The notes beneath the pieces were generated by a model, which worked only from the letters and a program-made list of their open reading frames with translations, was not told the origin of the DNA and made no database searches. Positions 5,006-8,114 of a stretch of DNA of 8,114 bases are shown piece by piece. Position 1 is the first letter of the stretch. Every line of letters begins with the position of its first letter. The position numbers were made by a program, and so were the translations under genes. Origin of the DNA: Pseudomonadota bacterium (GTDB lineage: Bacteria; Myxococcota_A; Bradymonadia; UBA4248); contig WQTY01000088.1 in NCBI GenBank assembly GCA_009786045.1, forward strand, positions 1-8,114. The letters run 5' to 3'.

Positions 5006-6247
5006 ATGACTTCAAAGCTGTTTACCCCCTTCAGAATTGGACCCTGCGAGATGCGCAATCGCACCATCCGCGCGGCAGCATTCGAAAATATGTGTATTCA
5101 GAATGCCCCCTCACCAGCGCTCTTTGATTATCACGTCAGCGTCGCTCGCGGCGGCATTGGCATGACCACGGTCGCTTACGCCTCGATCAACCGAAGCGGA
5201 CTCTCCTTCGCAGGACAACTCTGGATGCGACCGGAAATCGTCCCACAGCTCAAAGAACTCACCGACGCCATCCATGCCGAAGGTGCCAAAGCCTCCATAC
5301 AGCTCGGACACTGCGGCAATATGACCCACCGAAGCACGGCCGGGCAAATGCCTGTCGGCGCATCGGGCGGTTTCAACCTCTACAGCCCAACCTTTGTCCG
5401 CGGTCTTCGCATCGAAGAAATCAATGCCTTCGTCCAGGATTTCGCACAAGCTGCCATCCTGGCCAAGGAAGCCGGCTTTGACTGCATTGAGCTGCACGCC
5501 GGCCACGGTTATCTCATCTCACAGTTTCTCTCCCCCTATACCAACAAGCGAAAAGACGACTACGGCGGCCCTCTCGAAAATCGCATGCGCTTTATGACGC
5601 GCGTCGTCCAGGCCGTTAAGGAAGCCGTTGGAGACAGCCTGGGCATCATCGTCAAAACCAATATGAACGACGGCTTCAAAGGCGGACTGGACAGAGAGGC
5701 CTGCCTTGAAGTCGCCAGATGCCTCGAATCGCTCGGCGTCGATGCCCTCGTCCTGACCGCCGGATTCGTCAGCCGCGCCCCCATGCAGGTCATGCACGGT
5801 GCCATGCCACACACCACCCTCGCCTATTACATGGACATGAAATCACTCTGGTGGCTAAAAATCGGCATACGCTGCTTCGGCAAACTCATCATCCCGGAAG
5901 TTCCCTACACCGAAGGCTACTTTCTCGAAGAGGCAAAAATTTTCAGGCAGGCCCTGAAGCTTCCCCTCATCTATGTCGGAGGCCTCGTCAGCCGAAAGAA
6001 AATCGACGAAGCTCTGGAAGCCGGTTTCGAAGCCGTCCAAATGGCCCGATGCCTGATACACGACACCAACTTCGTCAACAAGCTCATGCACGGCGATGAG
6101 CATACCACCAGCGGATGCAAACACTCCAACTACTGCATCGCACGCATGTACTCGAAAGAAATGAAATGCCACTGCCAGGTCGACGACCTGCCGCCCAAAA
6201 TTGTGAAAGAAATCCAAAAACTCGAAAAGCGCTGGGAGCCCGCCTAG
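5006..6247 (+). CDS. Old Yellow Enzyme-family NADH:flavin oxidoreductase (single domain)
   Basis: This 413-residue FMN-dependent TIM-barrel protein starts LFTPFRIGPCEMRNRTIRAA, the normal family start. It contains QLGHCG (99-104), HAGHGYLISQFLSPYTNKRKD (about 164-184, with H164 and H167 as the substrate/flavin histidine pair), DYGGPLENRMRF (185-196) and VGGLVSR (324-330) near the FMN phosphate. Family members reduce activated C=C bonds or remove hydroxyls using NAD(P)H. The protein ends after the barrel, so it lacks the second NAD-binding domain of BaiCD/FadH-type enzymes. A Trp/aromatic-rich insertion (275-310, YYMDMKSLWWLKIGIRCFGK) precedes the last strands. The C-terminal cysteine cluster (371-390) has Ser374 where related iron-sulfur motifs have Cys. 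It heads a three-gene cassette, 39 bases after yciH and 1 base before the next gene. Substrate unknown. Confidence 0.9.
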   Translation: MTSKLFTPFRIGPCEMRNRTIRAAAFENMCIQNAPSPALFDYHVSVARGGIGMTTVAYASINRSGLSFAGQLWMRPEIVPQLKELTDAIHAEGAKASIQLGHCGNMTHRSTAGQMPVGASGGFNLYSPTFVRGLRIEEINAFVQDFAQAAILAKEAGFDCIELHAGHGYLISQFLSPYTNKRKDDYGGPLENRMRFMTRVVQAVKEAVGDSLGIIVKTNMNDGFKGGLDREACLEVARCLESLGVDALVLTAGFVSRAPMQVMHGAMPHTTLAYYMDMKSLWWLKIGIRCFGKLIIPEVPYTEGYFLEEAKIFRQALKLPLIYVGGLVSRKKIDEALEAGFEAVQMARCLIHDTNFVNKLMHGDEHTTSGCKHSNYCIARMYSKEMKCHCQVDDLPPKIVKEIQKLEKRWEPA

Positions 6248-6248
6248 C

Positions 6249-7073
6249 ATGGCAAAAGCGGAGCGTACCCCAAAGGCTGCCCTGATCACCGGCGCTTCTT
6301 CTGGCATCGGACTTGCTTTCGCACGCGAATGCGCCGGACGCGGCATGACGGTCGTCTGCGTCAGCAATGACGCCCCTGCCCTTGATGCCGCCACCCAGGC
6401 CATGCGCGGCGAATTCCCCGTTGCCATCCATGCCCTGTGCATCGATCTCACGCTGCCTGATGCTCCCGAACAATGCCTGGCCTTCTGCGATGAACACGGA
6501 CTCGGCATCGACCTCCTCATCAACAACGCCGGCATCTTCTTCTTCGAACCGCTGCTTGATGTGCCCAACGCCAAGATTCTCGCCATGATCGATTTGCACA
6601 TCACCTGCGTCACACGGCTGTGCATCCTCTTCGGACAGCGCATGCGAGAACGCCAGTTTGGCTACATCCTCAACATGTCTTCAATGAGCGCGTGGATGTC
6701 CATGCCGGGCATAAACCTGTATAACGCCACAAAAAATTATATTCGCAGCCTGTCGCGCTCACTGTTCTACGAATTGCATCCCTACAACGTCGGCGTCACC
6801 GTCGTTTGCCCAGGCGGCATTGATACGGACCTGTTTCGGATTACACCCAACATCCGCAACCTCGGGCGCAAACTGTCCGTTCTCATGAGCCCGCAAAAGC
6901 TCGTCAAAAAAGCCCTTCGCGCAACATTCAAACGGCGAATGCAAACCATCCCCGGCATCATGAACCACTTCTTCATCGGGTTCATCCAACTGCTCCCAAA
7001 CTGGGTTATCCATCGCCTCATCCGCCATCACGCTGCGCTCGAAAAATTCCGCAAACCGCATCATCATGAATGA
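6249..7073 (+). CDS. Short-chain dehydrogenase/reductase (classical SDR, DltE/COG0300-like)
   Basis: This 274-residue NAD(P)-dependent oxidoreductase has the classical SDR order: TGASSGIG cofactor loop (14-21), D66 after the third strand (CIDLT), NNAG (92-95), the catalytic set S145, Y158 and K162 (NMSSMSAW, YNATK), and PGGID after the next strand. The usual helix-4 asparagine is His117 (MIDLHITCV), a change I recall as common in the DltE-like group. The C-terminal part is basic and hydrophobic (FFIGFIQLLPNWVIHRLIRHH), suggesting membrane or lipid contact, although there is no clear spanning segment. It begins one base after the oxidoreductase stop, with GGGAG at 6234-6238. It overlaps the next gene by 8 bases. 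It probably acts on the same substrate pathway as its neighbours; the substrate cannot be read from sequence. Confidence 0.9.
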   Translation: MAKAERTPKAALITGASSGIGLAFARECAGRGMTVVCVSNDAPALDAATQAMRGEFPVAIHALCIDLTLPDAPEQCLAFCDEHGLGIDLLINNAGIFFFEPLLDVPNAKILAMIDLHITCVTRLCILFGQRMRERQFGYILNMSSMSAWMSMPGINLYNATKNYIRSLSRSLFYELHPYNVGVTVVCPGGIDTDLFRITPNIRNLGRKLSVLMSPQKLVKKALRATFKRRMQTIPGIMNHFFIGFIQLLPNWVIHRLIRHHAALEKFRKPHHHE

Positions 7074-7956
7074 CTATATCCTCATCACTGGCGCAACCTC
7101 TGGCATTGGGCTGGCCGCCACAAAATTACTCGTCTCACAGCGCCGCCACGTCGTCATGGCATGCCGCAATGTAAAAAAAGCTGAACAAGTCATCGAAGAT
7201 ATGGCTGTCGCTAAATCTCGCAGAAGACAAAGCGCCATGGATGAGCGAGATTTGATGATGAGGGAGCATCTGCCTCCCGACGAACCAGATCCGAAAGACT
7301 ACGTTAAAATCGTCGAGCTCGACCTGTCCGCGCTTGCATCCGTCGCCAGCGCCGTCGAAAAACTCAAAGAAATCCCCGTTTCGACGCTCTACAACAACGC
7401 CGCCGCCATGTTCTCCGACTGGGGTACCTCCCCAGACGGCTTCGAACGCGCCCTGGCCACCAATTACCTCGGCCCCGTCGCCCTGACCGAAGGCCTCCTC
7501 CAACAAGGCCGCCTGCACACCATCCTCCATACCGTAAGCCTCTCCTGCCGCTACGCCCACATCGACCATACGCTCTTCGCCAACACACCCTCTCAAAACT
7601 ACTCAAGACTGGGCGACTACGCCAAATCCAAACTGGCGCTCTTCCTGTACGCCCAAAAAAGCCTCCAACACCTCCCGGCAGGCGTCCAGCTGGCCGCCTT
7701 CGACCCCGGCGTCGTCAACACCGGCATCATCACGCAAGAGCGGTGGTTCGACCCCCTGGCCAACATCCTCGTACGCCCCTTCCTGCGAAAACCCGAAACG
7801 GCCGCCAAAATCGCCGCAAACGCCCTCCTCGGCACCACCCACGCCAAACTCTACCGCGGCAACAAAATCTGCAACTTCCCCGACTACATCACCCAACATC
7901 CCCTTCTCGACTGGCTCTGGGAAGAAACCCAACGCCAGCTTCATCGGGGGAGCTAG
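7066..7956 (+). CDS. Short-chain dehydrogenase/reductase, retinol dehydrogenase/protochlorophyllide reductase-like
   Basis: This 296-residue protein has TGATSGIG (8-15), the VVMACRNVKKAE segment (30-40) typical of RDH/POR-like SDRs, and D86 in ELDLS. It also has NNAA (110-113, Ala replacing the usual Gly), N133 in TNYLG, S158/S160, the catalytic YAKSK (Y185, K189), and FDPGVVNTGI. It is therefore a different SDR subgroup from the gene before it, not a recent duplicate. A charged insertion (about 48-79, SRRRQSAMDERDLMMREHL) separates strand 2 from strand 3. Start ATG 7066 lies inside the previous gene's end and has no clear ribosome-binding site, so it is likely made by translational coupling. 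It ends the co-directional gene run; repeat DNA follows. Substrate unknown. Confidence 0.9.
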   Translation: MNDYILITGATSGIGLAATKLLVSQRRHVVMACRNVKKAEQVIEDMAVAKSRRRQSAMDERDLMMREHLPPDEPDPKDYVKIVELDLSALASVASAVEKLKEIPVSTLYNNAAAMFSDWGTSPDGFERALATNYLGPVALTEGLLQQGRLHTILHTVSLSCRYAHIDHTLFANTPSQNYSRLGDYAKSKLALFLYAQKSLQHLPAGVQLAAFDPGVVNTGIITQERWFDPLANILVRPFLRKPETAAKIAANALLGTTHAKLYRGNKICNFPDYITQHPLLDWLWEETQRQLHRGS

Positions 7957-7982
7957 GGCAGACGCGTTATATTAAGTGGCGA

Positions 7983-8004
7983 GCGACCGGGACGGTCGCC
8001 CCTA
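7983..8004. repeat. 22-base hairpin repeat, copy 1
   Basis: The unit is identical at all 22 positions to 8093-8114. It includes arms GCGACC (7983-7988) and GGTCGC (7994-7999) around GGGAC (7989-7993), followed by CCCTA. At copy 2 the preceding GG extends the stem to 8 base pairs, whereas here the preceding GA reduces it. It lies 27 bases after the last gene. Confidence 0.85.
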
Positions 8005-8013
8005 CGTGCTTTT

Positions 8014-8034
8014 GCTCTGCATGCAGGCTTTTTT
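8014..8034 (+). terminator. Weak candidate terminator after the SDR genes
   Basis: The palindrome CTGCATGCAG (8017-8026) is followed by GC and six T residues (8029-8034). The stem is only about three to four base pairs once a loop is allowed, so termination here is doubtful. It is the only hairpin plus T run in the spacer. Confidence 0.2.
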
Positions 8035-8040
8035 GGGGAT

Positions 8041-8057
8041 AGGGGGCCGCGCCCCCT
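8041..8057. repeat. Perfect GC-rich inverted repeat
   Basis: Arms AGGGGGC (8041-8047) and GCCCCCT (8051-8057) flank CGC. No T run follows on either strand, so it is not a standard intrinsic terminator. It sits between the two 22-base repeats and may be part of a composite repeat unit. A further GCGAC-TGT-GTCGC inverted repeat lies at 8076-8088. Confidence 0.7.
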
Positions 8058-8092
8058 GCGCCGCTATCGGCCTGGGCGACTGTGTCGCACGG

Positions 8093-8114
8093 GCGACCGG
8101 GACGGTCGCCCCTA
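8093..8114. repeat. 22-base hairpin repeat, copy 2 (at window edge)
   Basis: This is the second identical copy, 110 bases from the first. With GG at 8091-8092, the arms GGGCGACC and GGTCGCCC form a perfect 8-base-pair stem around GGGAC, or 6 base pairs if counted within the 22-base unit. The repeat may continue past the window end. Confidence 0.85.

Noticed and set aside
5855..6643. 262-codon minus-strand open frame across the OYE/SDR junction
   Set aside because: It spans two well-supported + strand genes and their junction and has no family-like motifs.
7983..8114. Two identical short repeats as a CRISPR array
   Set aside because: Only two copies, 22 bases long and 110 bases apart, with palindromic material between them; spacing and unit do not fit CRISPR and no cas gene is present.

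Overview
This window reads as one co-oriented (+ strand) stretch of a GC-rich, diderm, probably anaerobic bacterium. YidC carries the large periplasmic domain typical of Gram-negative cells. The spacers, and even one coding region, hold short GC-rich hairpin repeats. From memory, repeats of this look are common in PVC-group genomes (Lentisphaerota, Kiritimatiellota, Verrucomicrobiota), but the sequence alone does not fix the phylum.

Region 1 (1-1181) holds the 3' part of dnaX (DNA polymerase III tau/gamma subunit, cut by the window edge) followed by ybaB/ebfC, a common bacterial pairing. The linker of DnaX is largely built from repeat DNA read in frame.

Region 2 (1182-1548) is a 367-base spacer without a convincing gene. 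It contains a second copy of the repeat found inside dnaX, a perfect 10-bp inverted repeat, a candidate promoter with a consensus -35 box, and hairpins that may form the leader of the next operon.

Region 3 (1549-4966) is the conserved translation/membrane-insertion block: rpmH (ribosomal protein L34, 50 residues), rnpA (RNase P protein), yidD, yidC, a short Jag/KhpB-like RNA-binding protein, and a SUI1/YciH-like protein. Spacing is tight or overlapping, with strong ribosome-binding sites before jag and yciH. dnaA, the classic upstream neighbour of rpmH, is absent, so this copy of the block is not at a recognisable origin.

Region 4 (5006-7956) is an accessory redox cassette: an Old Yellow Enzyme-family flavin oxidoreductase and two different short-chain dehydrogenases. 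Gaps are 1 base and then an 8-base overlap, so the three are almost certainly co-translated. The set suggests stepwise reduction (C=C plus carbonyl/alcohol steps) of an unsaturated ketone-like substrate, possibly a lipid, steroid or isoprenoid. The substrate cannot be read from the sequence.

Region 5 (7957-8114) is non-coding repeat DNA with two identical 22-base hairpin repeats 110 bases apart and other palindromes. The best candidates for something undescribed are the oxidoreductase trio and the hairpin/dispersed repeat families, one of which is tolerated inside the essential gene dnaX.
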